Both the position numbers and the translations under genes were made by a program. From the NCBI RefSeq assembly GCF_003001955.1, contig NZ_PVNH01000015.1:32889-96888 (forward strand): 64,000 nt of DNA, written 5' to 3'. Positions 34,774-43,834 of the stretch are shown piece by piece; the stretch's first letter is position 1, and each line of letters begins with the position of its first letter. This DNA comes from Prauserella shujinwangii. GTDB lineage: Bacteria > Actinomycetota > Actinomycetes > Mycobacteriales > Pseudonocardiaceae. The notes below the pieces were generated by a model that saw only the letters and a program-made list of their open reading frames with translations, was not told the DNA's origin and did not search any database.

Positions 34774-35784
34774 TCAGGACCGGGGTGGCGGTGCGGTGCT
34801 GTGCCCTGGCGAGAGCCGGGGCGACAGCAGCCGCACCTCGGGCGCGGCCGCGCCGTCGAGCTGGCGGAGCACCATCTCCACCGCGAGCCTGCCCACGTCG
34901 TCCGACGGGATGGCCACGGTGGTCAGCGGCACCGAGTAGCTGACCGCCATGTCCTCCGGGCACACCGCCACGACCGAGAGGTCGGCGGGAATCCGGTGCC
35001 CGCGCCGTTGCAGCTCGGACAGCACGGTGCCGAGCACCGCCTCGTTGTGCACGACGAGACCGGTGACGTCGGGCTGATCGGCGAGCACCTTGTCCACGCA
35101 CTCGCGGACCGCCTCGTACGACGGCGCGCAGGAGTGCGCCACCGCCGCCAGGCCGCGCTCCCGCGCGGTACCGGTGAACCCGCGCAGGAACCGCCCGGCG
35201 AAGCTGGTGCCCCGCTCGTAGACGGCGGGCGAAGGACCGATCAGCGCGATCCGCTCGTGCCCGAGGTCGGCGAGGTGATCCACACACCTCGCCGCGGCGG
35301 CGTGGAAGTCGAGGTCCACACAGGACAGTTCGGCGGGGTCGTCCGGGACGCCGATGAGCACCACCGGGCGCAGCAGCGACTGCAGTACCGGGATGCGCGG
35401 CTCCTCCGCCTCGACGTCCATCACCAGGATCGCGTCGGCGATGGCGGAGGCCGCGACCCTGCGCAGCCCGTCCGGCCCCTCGTCGTTGGTCAGCAGCAGC
35501 ACGTCGTGGTCGTGCTCGCGGGCGGAGGTCACCACCGAGGTGACGAACCGCATCACGACCGGCACGTGGATGTCGGTGCGCAGCGGCACCACCAGCGCCA
35601 GCACATTGGTGCGGCTGCTCGCCAGCGCCCGCGCCCCGGCGTGCGGGTGGTAGCCGAGCCTGCGGATGCTGGCCTCCACCCGGCGCCGGGTGTCGGCCGA
35701 GATCGAACGCTTGCCGGACAGCACGTACGAGACGGTGCTCGCGGACACGCCCGCGTCCCGGGCGACGTCGGCGATGGTCACCAT
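34774..35784 (-). CDS. LacI family transcriptional regulator of the sugar locus
   Basis: The 336-aa regulator has an N-terminal HTH of the LacI type (TIADVARDAGVSASTVSYVLSG, shown as TIADVARDAG and STVSYVLSG) with the hinge helix near residue 55, then a periplasmic-binding-like effector domain. It lies between its own operator (35811-35824) and that of the importer operon (34721-34734), with a third operator before the GH3 gene (35987-36000), so it is probably both autoregulated and regulator of the whole locus. The effector is likely an oligosaccharide breakdown product. Confidence 0.92.
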   Translation of the reverse strand: MVTIADVARDAGVSASTVSYVLSGKRSISADTRRRVEASIRRLGYHPHAGARALASSRTNVLALVVPLRTDIHVPVVMRFVTSVVTSAREHDHDVLLLTNDEGPDGLRRVAASAIADAILVMDVEAEEPRIPVLQSLLRPVVLIGVPDDPAELSCVDLDFHAAAARCVDHLADLGHERIALIGPSPAVYERGTSFAGRFLRGFTGTARERGLAAVAHSCAPSYEAVRECVDKVLADQPDVTGLVVHNEAVLGTVLSELQRRGHRIPADLSVVAVCPEDMAVSYSVPLTTVAIPSDDVGRLAVEMVLRQLDGAAAPEVRLLSPRLSPGHSTAPPPRS

Positions 35785-35810
35785 CGCGGTACCTCCGGTG
35801 GACTATCTTG

Positions 35811-35824
35811 TCGAAGCGCATCGA
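35811..35824. promoter_or_regulatory. LacI operator 2 (lacI autoregulation)
   Basis: TCGAAGCGCATCGA differs from the perfect palindrome at 34721 by one base and lies 27 bases upstream of the lacI start, consistent with autoregulation. Confidence 0.7.
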
Positions 35825-35986
35825 CTTGCGCGGGATTTGTCGAAGGCTAGGCGACACCGAAGCCGCGCACAAGAGCCATCCGCGTTTTCCTTTTCCTCGC
35901 TGTAACAAACTGTTGACCGGGGCGGCAGGCGGTGCCATAGTCCGTCCACCGCACGTCTCGCCGCACGCCGCACTTGCCGTACAGAG

Positions 35987-36000
35987 TCGAATCGCTTCGA
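35987..36000. promoter_or_regulatory. LacI operator 3 (GH3 gene)
   Basis: TCGAATCGCTTCGA, one base off the perfect operator, ends 27 bases before the GH3 start codon. With the other two copies it links the secreted GH3 enzyme to the importer and regulator. Confidence 0.7.
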
Positions 36001-36026
36001 CAGCCTATCGGAGGTGGCTTCCGCCC

Positions 36027-39000
36027 ATGCGTCCCCGACCGGCCGACCAGACGTCCCCGCTGCCGGAACTGACCCGGCGCCACGCCCTCACCCTCGCCGC
36101 GGGCGCGGCCGCCGCGCCCGTCCTCGCCGGGCTCCCCGCCGCCGGTGGCCTGGTCCCCTCGGCCCGCGCCGACAGCCCGCCGTTCCGCGACCCCGGCCTG
36201 CCGCTGCCCGCCCGGGTCGAGGACCTGCTGGGCAGGCTCACCCTCGACGAGAAGGTCGCGCTGCTGCACCAGTACCAGCCGGAGATCCCCCGGCTCGGCA
36301 TCGCCGCCTTCAAGACCGGGACCGAGGCCCTGCACGGCATCGCGTGGTCGACCGACCGGGACGCGGGCGGCGCCGTCCGCACCGCGACCGCGACGGTGTT
36401 CCCGCAGGCCATCGGCCTGGCCAGCACCTGGGACCCGGACCTGGTGCGCCGCGTCGGCACGGCCGTCGGCGTGGAGGCGAGGGGCTTCCACGCGGAGAAC
36501 CCGCGCGTGTGGGGCCTGCAGTTGTGGGCACCGGTGGTGAACCTGCTCCGCGACCCGCGCTGGGGCCGCAACGAGGAGGGCTACTCCGAGGACCCGTACC
36601 TGACCGGCGTGATCTCCACGGCCTACGGGCACGGCATCCAGGGCGACGACCCCGACCGGCTGCGGGCCGCGCCGGTGCTCAAGCACTACCTGGCCAACAA
36701 CAACGAGATCCACCGCGACACCACGTCGTCGGTCCTGCCGCCCCGGGTCAAGCGCGAGTACTACGAGGCCGCGTTCCGGCCCGCCGTCTCCGCCGGAGCC
36801 GCGACCGGCCTCATGTCGGCCTACAACCTGGTCAACGGCAGGCCGATGAGCGCGCACCGCGACTTCAACGACGTCGTCCGGGGCTGGACCGACCGGCCGC
36901 TGTGCAACGTCACCGACGCGGGCGGGCCCAACAACCTCGTCGGCAGCCAGGCCTACTACCCCACCCTGGCCGAGGCCGACGCCGCCACGCTCAAGGCTGG
37001 CCTCGACAGCTTCACGGTCGACGACACCGACTCCTCCCGCACCATCGAGGCGATCACGACGGCGCTGTCCACGGGCCTGCTCACTGAGTCCGATGTGGAC
37101 ACCGCCGTGCGGAACATCCTCAGCCTGCGGTTCCGCCTCGGCGAGTTCGACCCGGACGGCGGCCCGTACGGCGGCATCGGCAGGGACGTCGTGGACAGCC
37201 CGGCCCACCGCGCCCTGGCACGGGAGGCCGCCACCGGGGCGATCGTGCTGTTGAAGAACGACGAGGGCACGCTGCCGCTGGCCGCGCCGCGGCGGGTGGC
37301 GGTGATCGGGCCGCTCGCCGACACCCTCTACACCGACTGGTACTCCGGCGCGCTGCCGTACCGCGTCACGCCGAGGGACGCGCTGACCGAGCGCCTCGGC
37401 CAGGACGCCGTCGTGTTCACCGAAGGCGTCGACCGGATCGCGCTGCGCACCGCCGACGGCCGGTACGTCACCGCGCCCGCCGACGGCGGCCCGCTGCGGG
37501 CCGCCGCGCCGGAGGCGGGTGAGGCGGAGCGTTTCGACGTGTTCGACTGGGGCGAGGACGTGCTCACCCTGCGCGCGGTCGTCAACGGCAGGTACGTGTC
37601 CTTCGGCTCCGGCCGCACGCTCGAGAACACGGCGGACCAGCCGCACGGCTGGTTCGTGCAGCAGCAGTTCAAGCTCGTCCCCGCTGGCGGCGGGCACGTG
37701 CTCGAGTACGCGGGCAACGAGACCGACGACGCGTGGTTCGGCCCGCGCAGGTACGTCGTCGCCGGCGCGGACGGGCTGCTCACCGTGGACGCCGAGGATC
37801 CGGCCGCGGCCACCCCGTTCACCCGGGAGGTCGTGCGCAGCGGCGTCGAGGAGGGCGTCCGCGCCGCCCGCGACGCGGACGCCGCCGTCGTGGTGGCAGG
37901 CAGCATGCCGTTCATCAACGGCAGGGAGGACGACGACCGGCGCGACATGAGCCTGGCCGCAGGCCAGCACGCGCTGCTGGAGGCGGTGCGCGAGGCCAAC
38001 CCCCGCACGGTGCTGGTGCTGGAGAACAGCTACCCGACCACGATCGGCTGGGCCCAGGAGCACGTGCCCGCGATCCTGTGGACGTGCCACGCGGGCGCGG
38101 AGACGGGCAACGCCGTCGCCGACGTGCTGCTGGGCGAGGCGAACCCGAGCGGGCGGCTGCCGCAGACCTGGTACCGGTCCGCCGACGACCTGCCCGGCAT
38201 CCTCGAGTACGACATCATCAAGCACGCCCGCACCTACCAGTACTTCCCGGGCACCCCGCTCTACCCGTTCGGGCACGGGCTGTCGTACACCACGTTCCGC
38301 TACGGCGCGGTGCGGGTCAGCCGCCCGGTGCTGGACCACCGCGGCGAGGCCGAGGTGAGCGTCGACGTGACCAACACCGGGGAGCGGGCGGGCGCCGAGG
38401 TGGTGCAGCTCTACACGCACCAGCGCACGTCCCGCGACCCGCAGCCCAGGCTGCGGCTGCGGGCGTTCCGGCGGGTGCGCGTCGAACCGGGCCGGACGCG
38501 GACCGTGCGACTGCGGCTGCGGGCCGCCGACCTCGCGCACTGGGACGTCACCCGCGACCGGTGGGTCGTCGAGTCGGCCGTGCACGACATCCTGGTGGGC
38601 GCCTCGGCCGCGGACATCCGGGGCCGGTGCACGGTGCGGGTGCGCGGCGAGGTGATCCCGCCGCGCGACCTGTTCCGGGAGACCGGCGCGGAGACGTTCG
38701 ACGACTACGCCGGGGTGACCCTGACCGACCGCAGCAAGGAGCGCGGCACCTCGGTGGGCGCGCCCGAGGGTGGCGGCTGGATCCTGTTCCGCGACGCCGC
38801 CCTGCGGCGGGGTGCGGGCCGGATCGCGGCCGTGGTGGCGAAGGAGTCGCCGGGCGCCACGACGATCACGGTCCGGCTCGGCGACCCGCGGACCGGTCGC
38901 GTGCTGGGCAGGATTCCCGTGCCCAGCACGGGTGACCGGTACCGGTACACGGGGGTGCACGCCACGCTGGCCAGGGCCGCCGGGCGGGGGGACGTGTACC

Positions 39001-39050
39001 TGGTGTTCGACGGGGAGGTGCGGCTGGCGACGTTCCGGCTGCTGCGCTGA
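36027..39050 (+). CDS. secreted GH3 beta-glycosidase with CBM6-like domain
   Basis: The 1007-aa precursor begins with a Tat-like signal (TRRHALTLAAGAAAAP, residues about 12-30). The GH3 N-terminal barrel follows, with KHYLANNNE near residue 225 and the nucleophile Asp in NVTDAGG near residue 292; the GH3 C-terminal domain spans about 390-760. Within it, roughly residues 470-600, is an inserted region with repeated RTADGRYVTAPADG-like turns that looks like a fascin/beta-trefoil fold. A fibronectin-III-like domain follows, then about 130 residues resembling CBM6 (residues 870-1007). The YNLVNG sequence recalls GH3 beta-xylosidases. It would release sugars from xylan or xyloglucan outside the cell for the importer. 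GGAGG lies 12 bases upstream of ATG, slightly far. Confidence 0.92.
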   Translation: MRPRPADQTSPLPELTRRHALTLAAGAAAAPVLAGLPAAGGLVPSARADSPPFRDPGLPLPARVEDLLGRLTLDEKVALLHQYQPEIPRLGIAAFKTGTEALHGIAWSTDRDAGGAVRTATATVFPQAIGLASTWDPDLVRRVGTAVGVEARGFHAENPRVWGLQLWAPVVNLLRDPRWGRNEEGYSEDPYLTGVISTAYGHGIQGDDPDRLRAAPVLKHYLANNNEIHRDTTSSVLPPRVKREYYEAAFRPAVSAGAATGLMSAYNLVNGRPMSAHRDFNDVVRGWTDRPLCNVTDAGGPNNLVGSQAYYPTLAEADAATLKAGLDSFTVDDTDSSRTIEAITTALSTGLLTESDVDTAVRNILSLRFRLGEFDPDGGPYGGIGRDVVDSPAHRALAREAATGAIVLLKNDEGTLPLAAPRRVAVIGPLADTLYTDWYSGALPYRVTPRDALTERLGQDAVVFTEGVDRIALRTADGRYVTAPADGGPLRAAAPEAGEAERFDVFDWGEDVLTLRAVVNGRYVSFGSGRTLENTADQPHGWFVQQQFKLVPAGGGHVLEYAGNETDDAWFGPRRYVVAGADGLLTVDAEDPAAATPFTREVVRSGVEEGVRAARDADAAVVVAGSMPFINGREDDDRRDMSLAAGQHALLEAVREANPRTVLVLENSYPTTIGWAQEHVPAILWTCHAGAETGNAVADVLLGEANPSGRLPQTWYRSADDLPGILEYDIIKHARTYQYFPGTPLYPFGHGLSYTTFRYGAVRVSRPVLDHRGEAEVSVDVTNTGERAGAEVVQLYTHQRTSRDPQPRLRLRAFRRVRVEPGRTRTVRLRLRAADLAHWDVTRDRWVVESAVHDILVGASAADIRGRCTVRVRGEVIPPRDLFRETGAETFDDYAGVTLTDRSKERGTSVGAPEGGGWILFRDAALRRGAGRIAAVVAKESPGATTITVRLGDPRTGRVLGRIPVPSTGDRYRYTGVHATLARAAGRGDVYLVFDGEVRLATFRLLR

Positions 39051-39056
39051 ACCGGC

Positions 39057-40289
39057 TCAGTCCGGCAGCAGCGGCACGGTCGGCCCCTCGTCGCGGCCGA
39101 GCAGCGTCGCCCGGGTGATGGCGGTGGTGCCGAACCGGCGGCGGACGTCGTCGAGCGCGGAGTCCAGCGCTCCCTCCGGCCTGCCGTCGAACGGCAGGGC
39201 GAGCTGGATCGCGCCGTCGTCGTCCAGGTTGGACAGCGCGACGCCGAGGAGCGTGAGCCCCTGGTTCTCGATCGTCGGCGTCGCGGCGGCCAGCAGGGCT
39301 CGCGCGGCGTCGAGGATGGTCTCCGTGTGCGCCGTGGGATCGGGCAGGGTGCGGCCCCGGGTGGCGCGGGTGAAGTCGGCGAAGCGCAGCCGGAGGGTGA
39401 CCGTCCGGCACACCCGCCGGGCCGCGCGCAGCCTGCGGGCGAGCCGGTCGACGAGGGCGGTGAGGATCGCGTCCAGCTCCGCCGGTGCCCGCCGCCTGCT
39501 GCCGAGCGCACGCTGGGCGCCCATCGAGCGGCGCCTGCGGCCGGTACGGACCGGCCGGGGGTCGTGGTTGCGGGCGAGCGCGTGCAGGTGGCGGCCCGCC
39601 GCGCGGCCGAGCATCGCGACGAGCACGGCCTCCCCGAGCACGGCGACCTGGCCGACCGTCGTGATGCCCCGCTCGCGCAGCGTCGCCGAGGTGACCTCGC
39701 CGACGCCCCACAGGCGCTCCACGGGCAGCGGGTGCAGGAACTCCAGCTCCCGGTCGTGGGGCACCACGAGCAGGCCGTCGGGCTTCGCGACGCCGCTGGC
39801 GACCTTGGCGAGGAACTTCGTCCGCGCGACGCCCACCGTGATGGGCAGCCCGGCCCGCGAGGCGACGTCCTCGCGGAGCCGGGCGGCGATCTCGGCGGGG
39901 GGTCCCGCGATCCGCGCCAGGCCGCCCACGTCGAGGAACGCCTCGTCGATGGACAGGCCCTCCACGATCGGCGTCGTGTGCGCGAAGACGTCGAACACCG
40001 CGCGGCTCGCCTCGGCGTAGGCCCGCATCCGGGGCGGCACCACGACCGCGTCCGGGCACAACCGCCGTGCCGTCCGCCCGCTCATCGCCGTACGGACGCC
40101 CCGCGCCTTGGCCTCGTAGCTGGCGGCCAGGACGACACCGCCACCGACGATCACCGGCCTGCCGCGCAGGCGGGGATCGTCCCGCTGCTCGACCGACGCG
40201 TAGAACGCGTCCAGGTCGGCATGCAGGATCGGTCCCTCGTTCGGCACGGTCCGGATGGTCGCACCCGCCACCGACAAAGTGACCCGCAT
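39057..40289 (-). CDS. dinB: DNA polymerase IV (Y family)
   Basis: The 410-aa protein has the Y-family signatures: LHADLDAFYASVEQ near residue 24 with two catalytic Asp, SYEAKARGVRTAMSG near 58, and SIDEAFLDV near 118 with the further catalytic acids, then HhH and little-finger domains. It performs translesion synthesis. No beta-clamp-binding motif was checked for. ATG 40289 gives a 15-20 residue N-terminal extension before the usual start; a GTG at codon 20 is an alternative. The gene ends six bases from the convergent GH3 stop. I see no LexA box upstream, but did not exclude one. Confidence 0.94.
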   Translation of the reverse strand: MRVTLSVAGATIRTVPNEGPILHADLDAFYASVEQRDDPRLRGRPVIVGGGVVLAASYEAKARGVRTAMSGRTARRLCPDAVVVPPRMRAYAEASRAVFDVFAHTTPIVEGLSIDEAFLDVGGLARIAGPPAEIAARLREDVASRAGLPITVGVARTKFLAKVASGVAKPDGLLVVPHDRELEFLHPLPVERLWGVGEVTSATLRERGITTVGQVAVLGEAVLVAMLGRAAGRHLHALARNHDPRPVRTGRRRRSMGAQRALGSRRRAPAELDAILTALVDRLARRLRAARRVCRTVTLRLRFADFTRATRGRTLPDPTAHTETILDAARALLAAATPTIENQGLTLLGVALSNLDDDGAIQLALPFDGRPEGALDSALDDVRRRFGTTAITRATLLGRDEGPTVPLLPD

Positions 40290-40461
40290 CACAGCGATGG
40301 CTCTGGGGTGCGGCGAACGGGCGCGGTGACCCCGGCCTGTCCGCGACCCGCGCCGGTGGCACCGGCGCGGGCGGGCTCGAAGCACCCCCGGTGCCGGGCC
40401 CGGGACGGCGCCGTTCCCGGGACGCCCGCGGCCGCGGTTACGCCGGTCCGGTGACGTCCGC

Positions 40462-40490
40462 GGCCCGCCGGTTTGGCGTTCCGGCGGGCC
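40462..40490. repeat. strong hairpin in a gene leader
   Basis: GGCCCGCCGG at 40462-40471 and CCGGCGGGCC at 40481-40490 pair perfectly around a nine-base loop, 43 bases before the glycosyltransferase start. The 244-base gap between divergent dinB and this gene otherwise shows no gene. It may be an attenuator, a terminator of an upstream transcript, or chance in GC-rich DNA. Confidence 0.45.
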
Positions 40491-40533
40491 GGGCACCCGC
40501 GCGCTGCCGCGCCGCCTGCCCGAAGGGACGACC

Positions 40534-42258
40534 TTGCCCGAGAGCACGGTTCTCGCCACGCGCCCGGTCGAGGCCACCCCGGTGCCGCCGCCCGCCGTCG
40601 GGCGCCGGGTGCCGGAGTGGCTGCGCGCCCTCGCGCCGGTCCTCGCCGGCACCGCGCTGATCGCGTGGCACGGCAGCCGGTTCGGCCACTGGATCGTCGA
40701 CGACGCGGCGATCACGTTCGCCTACGCGCGCAACGTCGCCGAGGGCAACGGCCCGGTGCTGCAACCGGGAGCCGACCCCACGGAGGGCTTCTCGAACCCG
40801 TCCTGGCTGGCCCTGCTCTCCCTCGGCAGGCTGATCGGCCTGTTCGACCACGGGACGATCCTGGGCGTTCCCGACTACGTCCTGTTCCCGAAGGCGCTCG
40901 CCCTCCTCTGCTGCGCCGGCCTCCTCGCGGCCTGCCACCTCGCCGCCCGCAGGGTCACCCGCCTGCCCGGCCTGGTCACCCTGGCCACCGGGGCGCTGCT
41001 CGCCGCCAACCCCTCGTTCGTCATCTGGTGCCTGTCCGGGCTGGAGAACGCGCTGTTCGCCCTCGCGGTGACCGCGCTGGCCGCGACGCTGTTCAGCGCG
41101 GTCTGCGCGGACCGCGACGGGCGGCTCACCGCCCCGCGCACGGCGCTCGCCGCCGGGGGGCTCGCCGCCCTCGCCGCGCTCACCAGGCCCGACGGGCTCG
41201 TCTACGTGGCGGCGTATCCGGGCACACTGCTCCTGCTGGCCCACCGCGGCTCGCTCGGCGCGAGCGCGCGGGCGGCGCTGATCTCCGTGGCCACGTTCGC
41301 GGTGCCCTTCGGCGGATACCTCGCGTGGCGCTCCGTCCGGTTCGGCGAGCTGCTCTCCCTGCCCGCACTCGCCAAGAACCAGGACCTGCCGGAACTCGCC
41401 GACCTGGCCCGCACCGGCGACCTCGTGTCGTACGTCGGCGCCCCGGCCGCGATCACCGCGGCCGTCCTCGTCGGCGCGGCGCTGATGCGACCGTCCCCGC
41501 TGCGCGCGGGACTGGTCCCGCTGCTCGTCACCGGAGGACTGGCCGCGATCGCGTACGCGGTGCTCAAGGACGACTGGATGGGCCAGTTGCGCTTCGCGAC
41601 GCCGGTGTGGGCCGTCGGCGCGTTCACCGCGGCGCTCGCGGGCGCGGCCGTCCTGCGGCATCTCGCGACGCGGGCCAGGGCCGTGCTCGTCGCGGTGCTC
41701 GCGCTCGCGCTCGCGGTGTCGGGCTCGCTGTTCGCGACCGCGTCCCAGGAGTTCCGGGCTTCCCCGACCGTGGCGATGTGCGGGGTGGCCGAGCGGTTCG
41801 GCCGGACGTTCAACGCCTACGCCGGTGTCCTCGGGGTGGAGCGCGGATCGCTGGCCCTGCCCGATGTCGGCGGTACCGCGCTGACCAGCAGGCTCGACGT
41901 CGTCGATCTGGCCGGGCTGACCCATGCGCGGATCGCGGGGTTCTGGTCGCACCGCGACTGGGCAGGCCTGCGGGACTACCTCTACGAGGAGGCCAGGCCC
42001 ACGTTCCTGCACGCGCACGGGTTCTGGAGCCGGCGCACGGGCGTGCTGCGGGACGAGCGGCTGCGGCGCGACTACGTGCCGGTCGTGCCGCGCGCGGGCG
42101 GCGCCGAGGACTGGGTGCGCCGGGACGCGGTGCCCGGGCCCGCCGCGCTGGCACGGCTGCGGGACTACGCCCGCGACCTCTCGCTCTCCGTGCCGCCCCG
42201 TGGCCACTGCGGCGCGGTGCTGCGGCCCGGCCAGCTCCCCCGGTACGCGGTGAACTGA
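40534..42258 (+). CDS. GT-C family membrane glycosyltransferase
   Basis: The 574-aa protein has about ten membrane helices and an early extracytoplasmic loop with VDDAAITFAYARNVAEGNG (residues about 55-73), the acidic pair and aromatic pattern of GT-C enzymes such as mycobacterial arabinofuranosyltransferase AftB. A soluble C-terminal domain of about 150 residues follows. The likely donor is a decaprenyl-phosphate sugar, with transfer outside the membrane into cell-wall arabinogalactan or lipoglycan, which suits a mycolata-like or Pseudonocardiaceae cell wall. The TTG start at 40534 is chosen because the frame's family-like sequence begins there; a later in-frame start is possible. Confidence 0.82.
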   Translation: MPESTVLATRPVEATPVPPPAVGRRVPEWLRALAPVLAGTALIAWHGSRFGHWIVDDAAITFAYARNVAEGNGPVLQPGADPTEGFSNPSWLALLSLGRLIGLFDHGTILGVPDYVLFPKALALLCCAGLLAACHLAARRVTRLPGLVTLATGALLAANPSFVIWCLSGLENALFALAVTALAATLFSAVCADRDGRLTAPRTALAAGGLAALAALTRPDGLVYVAAYPGTLLLLAHRGSLGASARAALISVATFAVPFGGYLAWRSVRFGELLSLPALAKNQDLPELADLARTGDLVSYVGAPAAITAAVLVGAALMRPSPLRAGLVPLLVTGGLAAIAYAVLKDDWMGQLRFATPVWAVGAFTAALAGAAVLRHLATRARAVLVAVLALALAVSGSLFATASQEFRASPTVAMCGVAERFGRTFNAYAGVLGVERGSLALPDVGGTALTSRLDVVDLAGLTHARIAGFWSHRDWAGLRDYLYEEARPTFLHAHGFWSRRTGVLRDERLRRDYVPVVPRAGGAEDWVRRDAVPGPAALARLRDYARDLSLSVPPRGHCGAVLRPGQLPRYAVN

Positions 42259-42280
42259 GCCGAAAGGCGGTCGCCGCCCG

Positions 42281-43075
42281 GTGCGGAACTGGGACACTGG
42301 CGTCGTGCTGTGGATCGATCTCGAAGGCGCCGTCAACATCCGCGACGTCGGGGGCATCCCGACCGAGGACGGGACGACGACCGCGCCCGGCAGGCTGCTG
42401 CGGGCCGACAACCTGCAGGACCTCTCCCCCGCCGACGTCTCGTACCTGCTCGACACCGTGGGCCTGAGCACGGTGGTGGACCTGCGCACCAAGACGGAGG
42501 TGCACGCCGAGGGCCCCGCACCGCTGACCCGGGTTGGCCGCGTCAGCCACGAGCACCACTCGCTGCTGCCGGAGGGCACCTGGGACCCGGCCGCCGAGGC
42601 GCTGCTGGTCCGGCACAGGCAGGAGGCGGAGCGCTACCCGGACGATCCCGCCTGCGCGCACTACCTGTGCTATGTGACGGAACGGCCGGACAGCATCGTG
42701 GGCGCGCTGCGCGCGATCAACCGCGCCCCCGGCGCCGCGCTCGTGCACTGCGCCGCGGGCAAGGACCGCACAGGCGTCGTGGTGGCGTTCGCGCTGAGCG
42801 TCGCGGGGGCGCGGCGGGCCGAGATCGTCCGCGACTACGCCGCGACCGGGGAGCGGATCTCCGCCATTCTCGCGCGGCTGCGGTCGTCGGCCACCTACGC
42901 CGAGGACGTCGACAAGGTGCCGGAGCACCGGCACACGCCGCGCGCGGAGACGATGGCCGAGTTCCTGGACCAGCTCGACCGCCGCTTCGGCGGGGTGCCC
43001 GGCTGGCTGGTGGACAACGGCTTCGGTGAGGACGAGATCGGCGCGCTGCGGCGCAAGCTGCGCACCGAACCGTGA
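42281..43075 (+). CDS. tyrosine-protein phosphatase (MptpB-like)
   Basis: The 264-aa product has the phosphatase loop HCAAGKDRTG near residue 155 (Cys nucleophile, Arg, and the Asp/Lys form of atypical bacterial PTPs such as MptpB), preceded by the NIRDVGG start motif near residue 18 and a VVDLRTKTEV strand. It removes phosphate from tyrosine or lipid substrates. The start is uncertain: GTG 42281 or GTG 42305 (the NIRDVGG motif lies in both). The stop overlaps the next gene in a GTGA. Whether it is secreted cannot be seen; there is no signal peptide. Confidence 0.87.
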   Translation: MRNWDTGVVLWIDLEGAVNIRDVGGIPTEDGTTTAPGRLLRADNLQDLSPADVSYLLDTVGLSTVVDLRTKTEVHAEGPAPLTRVGRVSHEHHSLLPEGTWDPAAEALLVRHRQEAERYPDDPACAHYLCYVTERPDSIVGALRAINRAPGAALVHCAAGKDRTGVVVAFALSVAGARRAEIVRDYAATGERISAILARLRSSATYAEDVDKVPEHRHTPRAETMAEFLDQLDRRFGGVPGWLVDNGFGEDEIGALRRKLRTEP

Positions 43076-43821
43076 CCGACGTCGCGTACACCGATCCCGA
43101 GCTGGCCGCGCTGTACGACGCGCTCAACCCGTGGGGCCCGGGGGACGACTTCTACCTCGGCCTGGTGCTGTCGGCGACGGCCGTGCTCGACCTCGGCTGC
43201 GGGACGGGCGCGCTGCTGCGCGCGGCCCGGGAGCGCGGTCACCCCGGGCGGCTGTGCGGCGTCGACCCGGCCCCGGCGATGCTCGACGTGGCGCGGGCCC
43301 GGGCGGACGTCGAGTGGGTGCTCGGCGACGCCCGGTCGCTCGGCGCCGTGGGCGAGTTCGATCTCGTCGTGATGACCGGGCACGCGTTCCAGGTGCTCAC
43401 CGGCGACGACGAGATCCGCGCCTCGCTCGCCGCCGTGCGGGCGGCGCTCACCGAGCACGGCCGGTTCGCCTTCGAGACCCGCAACCCGGCCGTCCGGCCG
43501 TGGGAACGGTGGCACCCGGGGCACGCGACCGGCGTGACCACGGCGGCGGGGATCCCGGTCCGCGTCGAGCACGAGGTCCGGTCGGTCGACGGTGACCTGG
43601 TGACGTTCACCGAGACGTTCTCCGCACCCGGGTGGCCGCGGCCCCGGGTGAGCCGGAGCACGCTGCGGTTCCCCGGCGCCGCGGCCGTGTCGGGCTTCCT
43701 CGCCGGAGCCGGGCTGGCCGTCGAGCAGCGGTTCGGCGACTGGGCGCGCCGCCCCTTCTCCCCCGCCTCGCCGGAGATCGTGACGGTCGCGCGACGGGAC
43801 CCCGCTACGACAGCGGCGTAG
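43072..43821 (+). CDS. class I SAM methyltransferase
   Basis: The 249-aa protein shows motif I VLDLGCGTGALLRAA near residue 40 and GVDPAPAMLDVARAR after it, plus a DLVVMTGHAFQVL segment near residue 105 typical of small-molecule methyltransferases. GTG at 43072 overlaps the phosphatase stop. The stop at 43819-43821 lies inside the BlaI operator-like sequence. Substrate unknown. Confidence 0.88.
   Translation: MTDVAYTDPELAALYDALNPWGPGDDFYLGLVLSATAVLDLGCGTGALLRAARERGHPGRLCGVDPAPAMLDVARARADVEWVLGDARSLGAVGEFDLVVMTGHAFQVLTGDDEIRASLAAVRAALTEHGRFAFETRNPAVRPWERWHPGHATGVTTAAGIPVRVEHEVRSVDGDLVTFTETFSAPGWPRPRVSRSTLRFPGAAAVSGFLAGAGLAVEQRFGDWARRPFSPASPEIVTVARRDPATTAA
43805..43821. promoter_or_regulatory. 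BlaI-type operator upstream of blaI
   Basis: CTACG-N7-CGTAG at 43805-43821 ends 13 bases before the GTG of the BlaI-like gene; it continues as CGTAGTAG, which matches the right half of the perfect site at 45716-45733. It suggests autoregulation, as is usual in this family. Confidence 0.55.
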
Positions 43822-43834
43822 TAGAGTCGGGCCC

